This document shows positions 29,823 through 39,600 of a stretch of DNA of 64,000 nt, one piece after another. The position numbers and the translations under genes were made by a program. Positions within the stretch are counted from its first letter, which is position 1. Each line of letters begins with the position of its first letter. The notes under the pieces are model-generated. The model saw only the letters and a program-made list of their open reading frames with translations, was not told where the DNA came from and made no database searches. The stretch comes from an uncultured Bacteroidales bacterium (GTDB lineage: Bacteria > Bacteroidota > Bacteroidia > Bacteroidales > Paludibacteraceae), in the NCBI GenBank assembly GCA_945827635.1, contig CALZOG010000002.1, forward strand, positions 1-64,000, read 5' to 3'.

Positions 29823-30410
29823 ATGATCAACCGTATTGCCGTATATTGTTCTGCTTCCGATGGCGTGCCTGAGGTGTATAACACCGCAGCCTATCGTCTT
29901 GGGCAATTGCTTGCTCAAGAGGGTGTTGAGGTCGTTTATGGCGACGGAGGAATAGGGCTCATGAAGCATTTGGCTGAAGGCGTGCTTGCCGAAGGAGGCA
30001 CAATCACCGGTGTTATACCGCGTTTTATGGTGGAGCAGGGTTGGAACAACCCGCGAAGCACACAGACGATTGTCACCGTTTCGATGCACGAGCGTAAGGC
30101 CGCAATCACCCGTATGGTGGATGCTATGGTAGCACTACCCGGTGGGATAGGCACGATGGAGGAACTCTTCGAATGCCTTACATGGAAACAGCTCGGGCTG
30201 CATGGCAAACCCGTGGTGATAGTGAATACCAACGGATATTTTGATCCTGTCATTGCAGCTTTGGACAAAATGGTGGCTGAACACTTTATGCAACCCGTGC
30301 ACCGCAATCGGATGTTCACCGTGGTCAACTCGCCCGAAGAGGTGCTCAGCGCTGTCTATGCTGCGGCTGAGTGGGGCGAACACATGCGCCAGCAAGCACG
30401 AACCGTGTAA
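29823..30410 (+). CDS. LOG family (cytokinin riboside 5'-monophosphate phosphoribohydrolase-like) protein
   Basis: VVYGDGGIGLM, ERKAAITRMVDAMVALPGGIGTMEELFE. Confidence 0.92.
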   Translation: MINRIAVYCSASDGVPEVYNTAAYRLGQLLAQEGVEVVYGDGGIGLMKHLAEGVLAEGGTITGVIPRFMVEQGWNNPRSTQTIVTVSMHERKAAITRMVDAMVALPGGIGTMEELFECLTWKQLGLHGKPVVIVNTNGYFDPVIAALDKMVAEHFMQPVHRNRMFTVVNSPEEVLSAVYAAAEWGEHMRQQARTV

Positions 30411-30420
30411 TGACCGCCGA

Positions 30421-31083
30421 ATGTTGTACGAAGGATTACATATTACTGCCGCACTTTCTGCCACATGGCTGCCTTGGATATGCTTGGCGCTCGTGGTGCT
30501 CGTATGGCTGAGTTGTATGATGCAACCGCGGTACTTGCGCGCTGTGGTCAGCAATAGTTTTGCTGAGTTTGCCGGCAACACGGCTGATCAGGTGCCAAGT
30601 ATAGGATCCCAGGTCACCCAATGGCTCTTTAATACCTCGGTGCCGGCATTGGCGGTATATATAATCCTCGTTGATTCGCCGATGTATGGCTTGGAGTTCT
30701 TTGAGCAACTGATTGTTTTTTCTGTGTTCATCGATCTCGCACGAGTGGTCATAGCGTTGCTTATGCAGTACACCTTCCGCCTCGGCAGACGCGCAAGTCT
30801 GGCGTATGTGCGTTACTTCTCGCTGCGATCACTCATGACTTATTTGGCGTTGATCATAGTAATGTTCATGGCATACACTGCCCCCAACGCCTGGTGGATA
30901 ACGCTGCTGGCTGTACTGATTGGCGCGTACATCCTTATTCTTATCGCACAATGGATACGTCTGTTCAACGCCTCTGTGCAGGAATTGTTGGGAGTACTTA
31001 TCTTTCTGCTTACTGCAGAACTGTTGCCGATCTTGCTGCTCTACGAGGCAGGAAGACAGGTGTATGCCATGTATTTAATGTGA
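30421..31083 (+). CDS. DUF4271-type integral membrane protein
   Basis: Multi-TM, located upstream of hemD; start MLYEGLHITAAL. Confidence 0.7.
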   Translation: MLYEGLHITAALSATWLPWICLALVVLVWLSCMMQPRYLRAVVSNSFAEFAGNTADQVPSIGSQVTQWLFNTSVPALAVYIILVDSPMYGLEFFEQLIVFSVFIDLARVVIALLMQYTFRLGRRASLAYVRYFSLRSLMTYLALIIVMFMAYTAPNAWWITLLAVLIGAYILILIAQWIRLFNASVQELLGVLIFLLTAELLPILLLYEAGRQVYAMYLM

Positions 31084-31107
31084 GAATTTAATAGCAACTT
31101 CAATATA

Positions 31108-31842
31108 ATGACAAAAAAGATCCTAATCACTCAGGTTCGTCCTGCAGGTGAACACAACCCCTACGACTTGTTGGAACATCACCACGACGTACGTGTCGAT
31201 TTTCAACCGTTGGTACAATTGGAGAGGTTGTCAGCAAGAGAGTTCCGTGCCCAACATGTAAATATCTTGGATTATACCGCGGTTATACTCAACTCAAAAA
31301 CCAGTGCCGATCATTTCTTCCACATGTGTGAAGATCTGCATGTCGCTGTGCCGGAAACAATGCACTACTACTGCATCAGCGAGGCGGTAGGCAACTATTT
31401 GCAAAAGTATATTGAGTTCCGCAAACGAAGAATATTCTTCGGCACGCACAACTCATTCGAAGATGTTCTGCCGGCTATGAACCGCCGCCCGCAGGAGAAA
31501 TATATGATGGTTGTTGGCGAGAATTATAGCGATGAACTCATCAATATGTTTGCCGAGCACAAGGTCATGGTCAAACCCGTGGTTATGTTCCGCCAGCAGA
31601 CGTATTCCTGGCCTAAGGAAAAGCCTTTTGACTACGATGTTGTAGCATTCTTCACCGCTTCTGGTGTCAATGCTTTCCTCAGTAACTTCCCGAATTTCAA
31701 GCAGGAAGATAAGGCGTTTGTGTGCTTTGGTGCCAATGCGGCGCAAGCCCTCACCGATGCAGGATATACGGTTAACCGTGTAGCTCCTGCTCCCGGCTGC
31801 CCCTCACTGCTCGCTGCCATCGAGTCATACTTAAGCGAATAG
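31108..31842 (+). CDS. hemD: Uroporphyrinogen-III synthase
   Basis: HemD-like fold sequence; VVAFFTASGVNAFL...CFGANAAQALTDAGYTVN. Confidence 0.85.
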   Translation: MTKKILITQVRPAGEHNPYDLLEHHHDVRVDFQPLVQLERLSAREFRAQHVNILDYTAVILNSKTSADHFFHMCEDLHVAVPETMHYYCISEAVGNYLQKYIEFRKRRIFFGTHNSFEDVLPAMNRRPQEKYMMVVGENYSDELINMFAEHKVMVKPVVMFRQQTYSWPKEKPFDYDVVAFFTASGVNAFLSNFPNFKQEDKAFVCFGANAAQALTDAGYTVNRVAPAPGCPSLLAAIESYLSE

Positions 31843-31904
31843 TAACGTTTTACACAGTAAACCCCTTTTAACTCATTAACGTCACGCAGTGACCATTGTA
31901 ACCT

Positions 31905-32324
31905 TTGATAGTGTCTAACTCCTTCCCCAAATCCATGCGTCTGTGCGGCGAGATGCGTATCGCTGCCGCACGTTCAAAGGGCAAACGTGTTATCGCTTGG
32001 CCTTTGCGTGCGCATGTCTTGTCTGTGGAGGGAAAAACGCAGGTCATGGTGTGGGCGCCCAAGTCGCTCCACAAGCACGCGGTGGATCGTAACCGCCTGC
32101 GCAGGCTTATGCGCGAAGCATACAGACTCAACTGCCAACCGCTAAAGCAACTGGAGGAGCAGGGAGAGGCGTTGCACATCGCTATTTATAACATGGACAA
32201 AGAACTGCCCGATTATGCGCAGATCGAACGTGCCATGAGCAAACTCATAGCCAAAATAATAGCCTCTACCCATACATCAGACAGTGTAACACCACCGGTC
32301 AATACATCAGCCAAGTTTGGCTGA
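31905..32324 (+). CDS. rnpA: Ribonuclease P protein component (start codon uncertain)
   Basis: [19 protein letters not shown]; neighbour of yidD. Confidence 0.85.
   Translation: MIVSNSFPKSMRLCGEMRIAAARSKGKRVIAWPLRAHVLSVEGKTQVMVWAPKSLHKHAVDRNRLRRLMREAYRLNCQPLKQLEEQGEALHIAIYNMDKELPDYAQIERAMSKLIAKIIASTHTSDSVTPPVNTSAKFG
32307..32324. repeat. Palindrome TCAGCCAAGTTTGGCTGA containing the rnpA stop codon
   Basis: Inverted repeat; near-identical copy at 32563-32580. Confidence 0.9.
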
Positions 32325-32335
32325 TCATTACACCC

Positions 32336-32557
32336 ATGCGTACTATTATCCGCCACATATTCCTTTTGCCGGTGTACTTCTACAGAACGTGCATCTCGCC
32401 CTTCACACCGCCCTCCTGCCGTTATACGCCTACCTGCAGCCAATATATGGTCGAGGCGGTTATGAAGTACGGCATTTTCAAGGGAGGATGGCTTGGTATC
32501 AAACGCATACTTCGCTGCAACCCTTGGGGGGGCTCCGGCTATGATCCTGTACCTTAA
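32336..32557 (+). CDS. yidD: Membrane protein insertion efficiency factor YidD
   Basis: [58 protein letters not shown]. Confidence 0.95.
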   Translation: MRTIIRHIFLLPVYFYRTCISPFTPPSCRYTPTCSQYMVEAVMKYGIFKGGWLGIKRILRCNPWGGSGYDPVP

Positions 32558-32562
32558 ATATA

Positions 32563-32580
32563 TCAGCCAAATTTGGCTGA
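32563..32580. repeat. Perfect palindrome TCAGCCAAATTTGGCTGA
   Basis: Inverted repeat between yidD and trmD. Confidence 0.9.
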
Positions 32581-32593
32581 TCGAACAAAAACT

Positions 32594-33277
32594 ATGCTAC
32601 GAATAGATATCATAACTTGTTGTCCTGAACTCCTTGATTCGCCGCTCAATCACTCCATCGTGCAGCGTGCCAAGGACAAAGGTCTGTGCGAGATTTATGT
32701 CCACAACCTGCGTGACTACACCCTCGACAAACATCGAAAGGTCGATGATTATGCGTTCGGCTTCGGTGCGGGAATGGTTCTGCAGATCGAACCTATCGAC
32801 CGACTCATCACCAAACTGACATCCGAGCGGCAGTACGACGAGATCATCTTCACCGCTCCCGATGGCGAACGCTTCAACCAGCAAGTCGCCAACCAACTCT
32901 CTCTCAAGCAGAACCTGATCATCCTTTGCGGACACTACAAAGGTGTTGATCAGCGTGTACGTGACCACCTGATCACCAAGGAATATACCATCGGTGATTT
33001 CGTACTCACCGGTGGCGAAATGCCTGCGGCTATTATGACCGACGCTATCGTTCGTCTGCTACCGGGCGCCCTTGGCGACGAGACTTCCGCCCTCTCCGAT
33101 TCTTTCCAGGACGGCTTGCTGGAGGCTGGCGTCTATACGCGTCCCGCAGAGTACAAAGGCTGGCGCGTGCCCGATATTCTACTTTCCGGACACCAGGCTA
33201 AGATCGACGAATGGCTCTACGAGCTGTCGCTCCAACACACCCGCGAAAGACGACCCGATCTCTTGGGCGAAGAGTAA
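32594..33277 (+). CDS. trmD: tRNA (guanine-N1)-methyltransferase
   Basis: [53 protein letters not shown]. Confidence 0.95.
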   Translation: MLRIDIITCCPELLDSPLNHSIVQRAKDKGLCEIYVHNLRDYTLDKHRKVDDYAFGFGAGMVLQIEPIDRLITKLTSERQYDEIIFTAPDGERFNQQVANQLSLKQNLIILCGHYKGVDQRVRDHLITKEYTIGDFVLTGGEMPAAIMTDAIVRLLPGALGDETSALSDSFQDGLLEAGVYTRPAEYKGWRVPDILLSGHQAKIDEWLYELSLQHTRERRPDLLGEE

Positions 33278-33284
33278 ACAAAAA

Positions 33285-33361
33285 ACGTTCCGTTCCATCG
33301 GGGGATTATCGAGGGTTTATCGAGGGTTTATCGAACTTTTATCGGACCTTTATCGGGCTAA
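33285..33361. repeat. Period-11 tandem repeat TTATCGAGGGT (5 units) preceded by CGTTCCGTTCCATCGGG
   Basis: Units at 33306, 33317, 33328, 33339, 33350. Confidence 0.9.
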
Positions 33362-33410
33362 TCCTAGACTTTACTCGAGGTCAAATGCTTATAATGATTA
33401 ACTAATAAAT

Positions 33411-34817
33411 ATGCTAATGCGTCGTTCCGTACTATCCCTATTCTTGTTGGCTTGTACTGCCGGATTGTTTGCTGTTTCTCCTTCCGGCACGCTGCCTGTG
33501 ATGTATATCACCACCAAAAACAAACAGGACGTTTCACGTGAGACACCCGTCGAAGCCACTATGTATGTCACCGCCTATGGCGATTATCAGGCTCTCGGGA
33601 GTGCGTCCAACCAGATCCCTCTTACCATTCGTGGCAGAGGCAACTGGACATGGACGGGATTCGACAAGAAACCCTATAAAATCGTTTTTGCACAAGGACA
33701 GGGACAAAAACTCCTTGGCATGCACAAGAGCAAGCACTGGGCATTGATGGCTGGAGCCGACGACTGTCTCGGCTTTCTCAAGAATACGGTCGGCTACGCT
33801 CTTTCCAGGCATATCGGTTTGCCTTATACACCGAATCAGGTACCTGTTGAACTCATGCTCAATGGCGATTACAAAGGCTTGTATTTCGTCACCGAAACCA
33901 TTCGTATCGACAACGATCGCGTCAATATTCAAGAGCAGCAGGATGGCGAAACCAATGCCGATCTTATCACCGGCGGATGGCTGGTCGAGATCGACAACTA
34001 TTCGTCCGATGGTAATATAGTGTTTAAGGAACATAACGGCGAAAGTGTGATGATCACACCTCACTCGCCTGAGGATCTCTCAACCCGGCAGCGCAACTAT
34101 ATCACCAACCAACTCAACCAACTCAACGACGCCATCTACGATCTCCCTTTGGCAACAGGAGCCGATCTTCAGGATATACTCGACCTTACCGATGCAGCGC
34201 GTTACTATCTGGTGCAGGAGATTATGGAAGATTGCGAATCGTACCACGGCAGTTGCTTCCTGTACAAGGACCGTGATTCTATCGATACCCGCGGACAAAA
34301 AGTCTTCCCGCGCTGGCACTTCGGTCCCGTTTGGGATTTCGGTAATGCCTACGGCCGCCACCAGGAACGTTTCATCTACGACGGACCTACGTTCTCGCAA
34401 ATATGGACTGAACAACTCTGCAAGAACGAACAGTTCAACGAGCGCTTGATGAAACTGTGGTATATCTACCGCCAACAGGGGCATAACAAGGTCTTGGCTG
34501 ACATCAACTCTTTCGTCAACGCTGTTTCCACTGCGGCCAAAAGGGACGCCGAGCGTTGGCGTAACACCAACGTGTGCAACAACGGTGATATGAACAACCG
34601 CAAGCAGGATTTTCTCGATCGTATGAACTGGCGTATCGATTGGCTGTATTCGCAGTGGGGAGAGGGTGATCCTACTCCGTTAACAAGCAACGAGCCGGTA
34701 TTCACCGACTCGTCACAACTACCTTCCGACAATCCAAGAATGCTGATTTCCAATGGCCAACTCCTTATCCAGCGTGGTGGCTGTCGTTACACGCTCACCG
34801 GACAAAGGGTGGAGTAG
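33411..34817 (+). CDS. CotH kinase family protein, secreted, C-terminal tag NGQLLIQRGGCRYTLTGQRVE
   Basis: RGRGNWTWTGFDKKPYKIVF, KSKHWALMAGADD, WHFGPVWDFGNAYG. Confidence 0.88.
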   Translation: MLMRRSVLSLFLLACTAGLFAVSPSGTLPVMYITTKNKQDVSRETPVEATMYVTAYGDYQALGSASNQIPLTIRGRGNWTWTGFDKKPYKIVFAQGQGQKLLGMHKSKHWALMAGADDCLGFLKNTVGYALSRHIGLPYTPNQVPVELMLNGDYKGLYFVTETIRIDNDRVNIQEQQDGETNADLITGGWLVEIDNYSSDGNIVFKEHNGESVMITPHSPEDLSTRQRNYITNQLNQLNDAIYDLPLATGADLQDILDLTDAARYYLVQEIMEDCESYHGSCFLYKDRDSIDTRGQKVFPRWHFGPVWDFGNAYGRHQERFIYDGPTFSQIWTEQLCKNEQFNERLMKLWYIYRQQGHNKVLADINSFVNAVSTAAKRDAERWRNTNVCNNGDMNNRKQDFLDRMNWRIDWLYSQWGEGDPTPLTSNEPVFTDSSQLPSDNPRMLISNGQLLIQRGGCRYTLTGQRVE

Positions 34818-34847
34818 TACACTTCTGCGATTATCGTTTTATGCTTT

Positions 34848-35906
34848 CTACAGCGTTAACTCGCTGTCAAAGTAATCGATGCGCATTGCCTTGCGAACCT
34901 CTTGCATCGTTTGCTCTCCGGCGCGACAAGCTTCTTCGGTGCCGCGGCGCAGGATCTCGCGAACTTCCGGCAAACGTTGCTCCCACTCGGCGCGGCGTTG
35001 ACGGATAGGCTCAAGCATCTCTTGCATAATCTTCAGCAGGAACATCTTGCACTTCATATCTCCCAGACCGCCACGGGTGTAGTGGTCTTTCAACTCCTGC
35101 AGATTCTGATATTCAGGCAGGTACTTTGCAAAATGCTCGTCTTTGCAGAACGCATCCAGATATGTGAACACCGCATTACCCTCCAAGTGCCCCGGATCGC
35201 TCACTTTCAGGTGAGTGGGGTCGGTGTACATACTCTTCACTTTTTGCTCAACCACCTCTGCAGGATCGCTCAGGTAGATGCAGTTGCCCAGACTCTTGCT
35301 CATCTTTGCCTTGCCGTCTGTGCCCGGCAGACGCATACATACGGCGTTGTCCGGCAGCAGGATCTGCGCTTCATCGAACACCTCGCCATATACGCTGTTA
35401 AACCTCCGCACCAGTTCGTTGGTCAGCTCGATCATCGGTTTTTGATCCTCGCCTACCGGCACAACCGTCCCGTGGAACAATGTGATGTCTGCTGCCTGTG
35501 ATACAGGATAGCAGAAAAATCCCAGAGGAATATTCGCCTCAAAGTTACGCATCTTGATCTCGGTCTTTACGGTCGGATTGCGCTGTACGCGGCTCACGCT
35601 CACCAGATTCATGTAGTAGAACGCTAACTCTGCCAACTGCGGCACACCGCTCTGGATAAAGATGGTCACTTTCTCCGGATCCAATCCCGCGGCAAGGTAG
35701 TCCAAGGCTACATTCAATATGTTCTCACGAATCTTACCGGGGTTGTCGGCATTGTCCGTCAATGCCTGCGCATCGGCTATCATGATATAAATCTTGTCGA
35801 ACTCTCCCGTGTTCTGCAACTCTACGCGCCTGCGCAGCGAACCTACATAATGCCCGATATGCAACTTGCCTGTCGGACGGTCACCTGTTAATATTATCTT
35901 TTTCAT
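34848..35906 (-). CDS. trpS: Tryptophanyl-tRNA synthetase
   Basis: ILTGDRPTGKLHIGHYVGSL, KMSKSLGN. Confidence 0.95.
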   Translation of the reverse strand: MKKIILTGDRPTGKLHIGHYVGSLRRRVELQNTGEFDKIYIMIADAQALTDNADNPGKIRENILNVALDYLAAGLDPEKVTIFIQSGVPQLAELAFYYMNLVSVSRVQRNPTVKTEIKMRNFEANIPLGFFCYPVSQAADITLFHGTVVPVGEDQKPMIELTNELVRRFNSVYGEVFDEAQILLPDNAVCMRLPGTDGKAKMSKSLGNCIYLSDPAEVVEQKVKSMYTDPTHLKVSDPGHLEGNAVFTYLDAFCKDEHFAKYLPEYQNLQELKDHYTRGGLGDMKCKMFLLKIMQEMLEPIRQRRAEWEQRLPEVREILRRGTEEACRAGEQTMQEVRKAMRIDYFDSELTL

Positions 35907-36319
35907 GCTGTAGCTCTGATTACATCTACTACCGGTGATTTGGCGAGACCTATTACTTCGCAGTCCAGCGATGCCAAGTGCTGCTTGAGCGTGTGCAATG
36001 CGTCAAGCATCGTGTCTGCCTGAACGAGGATGCTTACGGCTTTGCGTGTCTCTTTTTCGTTTTCAACGGTGATAAGTTCCACACGTGCCTTGTACCAATA
36101 TTCGCCGTTGGCTGCAGGGATAAGGTCGTAGTATTGCACTTTCTTGCAACTCGGCACCTCGCAGTCACCTTGGAACACAAATGGCTTGATTTCTTCCATC
36201 ACGCGCTCTTCTACATCAGCGCACGTGAATCCTTCTACCAGGTAGGTCTCTTTCACCTTACCCGGATTATCTTCGCCGGTCTGACGGCTGTAATGAACTT
36301 TGATTTCGTAGAATAACAT
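35903..36319 (-). CDS. DUF4494-type conserved Bacteroidota protein
   Basis: MLFYEIKVHYSRQTGEDNPGKVKETYLVEGFTCADVEERVMEEI; 4-bp overlap with trpS. Confidence 0.75.
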   Translation of the reverse strand: MLFYEIKVHYSRQTGEDNPGKVKETYLVEGFTCADVEERVMEEIKPFVFQGDCEVPSCKKVQYYDLIPAANGEYWYKARVELITVENEKETRKAVSILVQADTMLDALHTLKQHLASLDCEVIGLAKSPVVDVIRATA

Positions 36320-36345
36320 ATATGTAGTGTTTTATAATTATCTAA

Positions 36346-37611
36346 TTATCTGGCAGTCTGGTCGTCTAATAGTATTCTGCTATACTCCCTCGCCAGACTG
36401 TCGTACGCCTGTTTCAGTTCTGCCGGTACAGGTTCGGCGGATGGCGACTCCAGTGTCAGCGGATTAACCGGTGTGCCGTTCTTCCATACGCGGAAGTCCA
36501 GATGCGGACCCGTACTTGCGCCTGTCGAACCCACGTAGCCGATTACATCGCCTTGCTTGACGTACTGACCGACCTTCAGCCCTTTGGCGTACTTCGACAG
36601 ATGCAGATAGGCTGTCTCATACGTGCTGTTGTGGCGAATCTTGATGGTATTGCCGCCACCGCCTTTGTAGGCGCGGAACGCCACTACGCCATCACCCAAT
36701 GCCACCACCGGAGTACCTGCAGGCGCAGCATAATCAACGCCCGTATGCGGACGAACAACGTGATATACAGGGTGCTTGCGCGCGTAACTGAAGTGCGAGG
36801 ATATGCGCTTGTAGTTCAGCGGCGCTTTCAGAAAAGTCTTCCTCAGACTGTTGCCTTGCTCGTCGTAGTAGTTGTTTATCTTCGTTGCAGGAATCGGCTC
36901 TGCCAGATACGGACTCAATTTTGCCGAATCAGCGTAGTATGCCGGCAACCAGCGCTTGCCGTGATAGAAATGTGCCGCATATATCCTGCCTATACCTACG
37001 CGTGTGGTATCAATGTACTGCTCGTCGTACAGCACACGCACGCTGTCGCCTTGCTGCAGGGCAAAGAAGTTAATCGTCCATGCATAAATCTCCGACAACT
37101 CCAACGCCAACTCCACCGGCAGATCCTGACTGCTGATAGCCTGCCATAGTGAGGAGGTGATAGTGAACTCCGCTTTCTTGCTATCTATACGCATAGGCAA
37201 TGTGTCGCGCCACACATACAGGCTGTCCTGTAGCGAGGCAATGACCGTCTCTCTGCGGCTGATCTTGTACGCGTAATAGCACAGTGCAGTATCGTTGCGG
37301 AACGCGTAATATCGCCCGCCCTCGCGTATAGCCGACAGTTCGGGGTGCTGCTTGAGTAGCGGTTGCATCGCACACCATTGCTTGCTGCTCAGGCCATGGC
37401 GACCCAGTATGCCTGACAGTGTTTCGCCCGCGTGCACGCGACACGTATCTATGGTATAATCATCTGCTGCAATGCCGTACACGTAACGCGGCTCAACATT
37501 TTCAACAGCCGCCTGCTCTTCTGCCTCGTCTTCACACGACGCAGACCGCCTGCCGCACGATACCATGCACAGCAGACCTACACAAAAAAATATAAACTTA
37601 GTAACTCTCAA
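36346..37611 (-). CDS. M23 family metallopeptidase lipoprotein (LysM-like N-terminus); apparent TTG start inside heptad repeats
   Basis: Lipobox MVSCG; HTGVDYAAPAGTPVVALGDGVV, HLSKYAKGLKVGQYVKQGDVIGYVGSTGASTGPHLDFRVW. Confidence 0.9.
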   Translation of the reverse strand: MRVTKFIFFCVGLLCMVSCGRRSASCEDEAEEQAAVENVEPRYVYGIAADDYTIDTCRVHAGETLSGILGRHGLSSKQWCAMQPLLKQHPELSAIREGGRYYAFRNDTALCYYAYKISRRETVIASLQDSLYVWRDTLPMRIDSKKAEFTITSSLWQAISSQDLPVELALELSEIYAWTINFFALQQGDSVRVLYDEQYIDTTRVGIGRIYAAHFYHGKRWLPAYYADSAKLSPYLAEPIPATKINNYYDEQGNSLRKTFLKAPLNYKRISSHFSYARKHPVYHVVRPHTGVDYAAPAGTPVVALGDGVVAFRAYKGGGGNTIKIRHNSTYETAYLHLSKYAKGLKVGQYVKQGDVIGYVGSTGASTGPHLDFRVWKNGTPVNPLTLESPSAEPVPAELKQAYDSLAREYSRILLDDQTAR

Positions 37612-37672
37612 CTCTCAACACTCAACTCTCAACCCTCAACACTCAGCTCTCAACTCTCAACCCTCAACTCTC
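37603..37672. repeat. Heptad repeat AACNCTC, 10 units, forming the GT/M23 junction
   Basis: Counted unit by unit. Confidence 0.97.
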
Positions 37673-38400
37673 TTAGGGTATTTCCTGAACCACGAAGACA
37701 CTTTCAGCCGTACTACGCCTAACAATGCCTCCGAGAATATACCGCCTGACATCTTGCTCGTACCTAACACGCGATTGACGAAGATGATAGGTACTTCTTT
37801 TACCGTAAATCCGCATTGTATAGCAGTGAACTTCATCTCAATCTGGAAGGCGTAACCCTTGAAGCGGATCTTGTCCAGTTCTATTGTCTCCAGTACCTCG
37901 CGCTTGTACCCTACGAATCCGGCTGTTGTGTCGTGTACATCTATGCCGAGCACCGTGCGAACATATTTAGATGCAAAGTATGACATCAGCACGCGTCCCA
38001 TAGGCCAGTTAACAACATTAACGCCTGTTACATAACGGCTGCCGATGGCTACATCTGCACCGCCTTCGCTCAGCGCCTCGTATAGTTTGACCAAATCATT
38101 GGGGTTGTGCGAGAAGTCTGCATCCATCTCGAAGATGTAGTCGTACTCGTGCGCAATTGCCCACTTGAAGCCTGCTATATACGCTGTACCCAGACCTAAC
38201 TTGCCTTGGCGCTCTACGATGAACAACCGTTCTGCCTTCTGCTCGCCTATCATTCGTTTGACAATAGCGGCCGTGCCGTCAGGCGAACCGTCGTCTATCA
38301 CCAGTACGTGAAACTCCACAGGCAAACCGAACACCGCCTTTATGATGGCTTCGATATTCTCTTTCTCGTTGTAGGTTGGGATAATGACTAATCGTTTCAT
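37657..38400 (-). CDS. Dolichyl/polyprenyl-phosphate mannosyltransferase-like GT2 glycosyltransferase
   Basis: RLVIIPTYNEKENIEAII, VIDDGSPDGTA, EMDADFSHNP, GSRYVTG. Confidence 0.92.
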   Translation of the reverse strand: MKRLVIIPTYNEKENIEAIIKAVFGLPVEFHVLVIDDGSPDGTAAIVKRMIGEQKAERLFIVERQGKLGLGTAYIAGFKWAIAHEYDYIFEMDADFSHNPNDLVKLYEALSEGGADVAIGSRYVTGVNVVNWPMGRVLMSYFASKYVRTVLGIDVHDTTAGFVGYKREVLETIELDKIRFKGYAFQIEMKFTAIQCGFTVKEVPIIFVNRVLGTSKMSGGIFSEALLGVVRLKVSSWFRKYPKRVEG

Positions 38401-38700
38401 GCAATCTATCTTCTATCAGCACCTTCAGGTGCGGTCAATCTTCTGTCAGCACCTTCAGTTGCGGTCTGTCTTCTGTCAGCACCTTCAGGTGCGGTCTGTC
38501 TTCTATCAGCACCTTCAGGTGCGGTCTGTCTTCTGTCAGCACCTTTAGTTGCGGTCTGTCTTCTATCAGCACCTTCAGTTGCAATCTATCTTCTATCAGC
38601 ACCTTTAGTTGCAGTCTATCTTCTATCAGCACCTTCAGGTGCGGTCTATCTTCTGTCAGCACCTTCAGGTGCGGTCTGTCTTCTGTCAGCAGCTCGGCTG
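38401..38700. repeat. 30-bp tandem repeat array (about 10 units) with internal palindrome GCACCTTCAGGTGC
   Basis: Units start every 30 bp from 38401; consensus (C/G)TCTRTCTTCTRTCAGCACCTTCAGGTGCG. Confidence 0.95.
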
Positions 38701-38710
38701 CGGTCTATTA

Positions 38711-39526
38711 TTATACACTCAGCTCAAAAATCGCACTTGGCGACGTGCGCTCCAGCACACATAGATTGATATCTCGTCCGGGCACAACACCAATCTCCAT
38801 CAGATGATCACTCACCGTGTCGTATGCCACTTTCGGGTCGTTGTTCTCCTGGCTCAGATGGCACAGGAATACGTTCTTCATGCCGTAATGATAGTTCCTC
38901 TCCAGCAGTTCACCGCAAGTCACATTCGATTGGTGACCACGCGAAGACAGGATACGTTGCTTCAGATACGTCGGGTACGGACCGTTCAGCAGCAACTGCT
39001 CATCGTGGTTCGCCTCAATGATAATATGGTTGGCGGTGCGCAGATATTCTTCCATCTCGGCATTAGGCTCACCGCAGTCGGTAGCGATCATGAACCGCTG
39101 GTGCATATAGTCTATCACATACCCTACACACTCTGTCGAGTCGTGTGAGATGCCGAACGTGTTGATAGTCATTTCACCCAGTTGCCACGGCTCACCTTTG
39201 GTGAAATAACGCCTGCCGGAGCGAAGCTTCTGTGTCACGCCGTAGTTGTGGTCTATACCCTCGTGAATCAGCGGAGTGGCGTATATCGGCAGATGCACGC
39301 GCTCACCCAGTGTACCTACGGCGCGAATGTGGTCAGCATGATCGTGAGTGACAAGTACACCCATGATGTTCTTGAATTCCAACCCCATCTCTTTCAGGTA
39401 CTTGTGTATGGTACGCGCAGAGATACCGGCATCTATTAGAATACCGCGCTCTGTCGTGCCGAAGTAGTAACAGTTACCGCTACTTCCGCTACCAAACGAC
39501 CGTAATATGAGTTTTTCTTCGTCCAC
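38711..39526 (-). CDS. MBL-fold metallo-hydrolase (YycJ/WalJ-like)
   Basis: SFGSGSSGNCYYFGT, LVTHDHADHIRAVGTL, LCHLSQENN; GTG start. Confidence 0.9.
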   Translation of the reverse strand: MDEEKLILRSFGSGSSGNCYYFGTTERGILIDAGISARTIHKYLKEMGLEFKNIMGVLVTHDHADHIRAVGTLGERVHLPIYATPLIHEGIDHNYGVTQKLRSGRRYFTKGEPWQLGEMTINTFGISHDSTECVGYVIDYMHQRFMIATDCGEPNAEMEEYLRTANHIIIEANHDEQLLLNGPYPTYLKQRILSSRGHQSNVTCGELLERNYHYGMKNVFLCHLSQENNDPKVAYDTVSDHLMEIGVVPGRDINLCVLERTSPSAIFELSV

Positions 39527-39537
39527 TTTTCTCTAAT

Positions 39538-39600
39538 CACTCAACACTCAACACTCAACTCTCAACCCTCAACTCTCAACACTCAACTCTCACCCCTCAT
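39538..39600. repeat. Heptad repeat CNCTCAA, 9 units, between MBL hydrolase and yidC, includes yidC stop
   Basis: Counted unit by unit. Confidence 0.97.

Noticed and set aside
33285-33361. Period-11 repeats as a terminator after trmD
   Set aside because: No hairpin with T-run; the periodic pattern recurs at two other unrelated sites.
38435-38662. ORF of 75 aa (MLTEDRPHLKVLIEDRLQLKVL...)
   Set aside because: Product of the 30-bp repeat, whose length is a multiple of three; no start signal or independent coding evidence.
38401-38700. Possible CRISPR array
   Set aside because: Units are contiguous 30-bp repeats with no unique spacers and no cas genes nearby.
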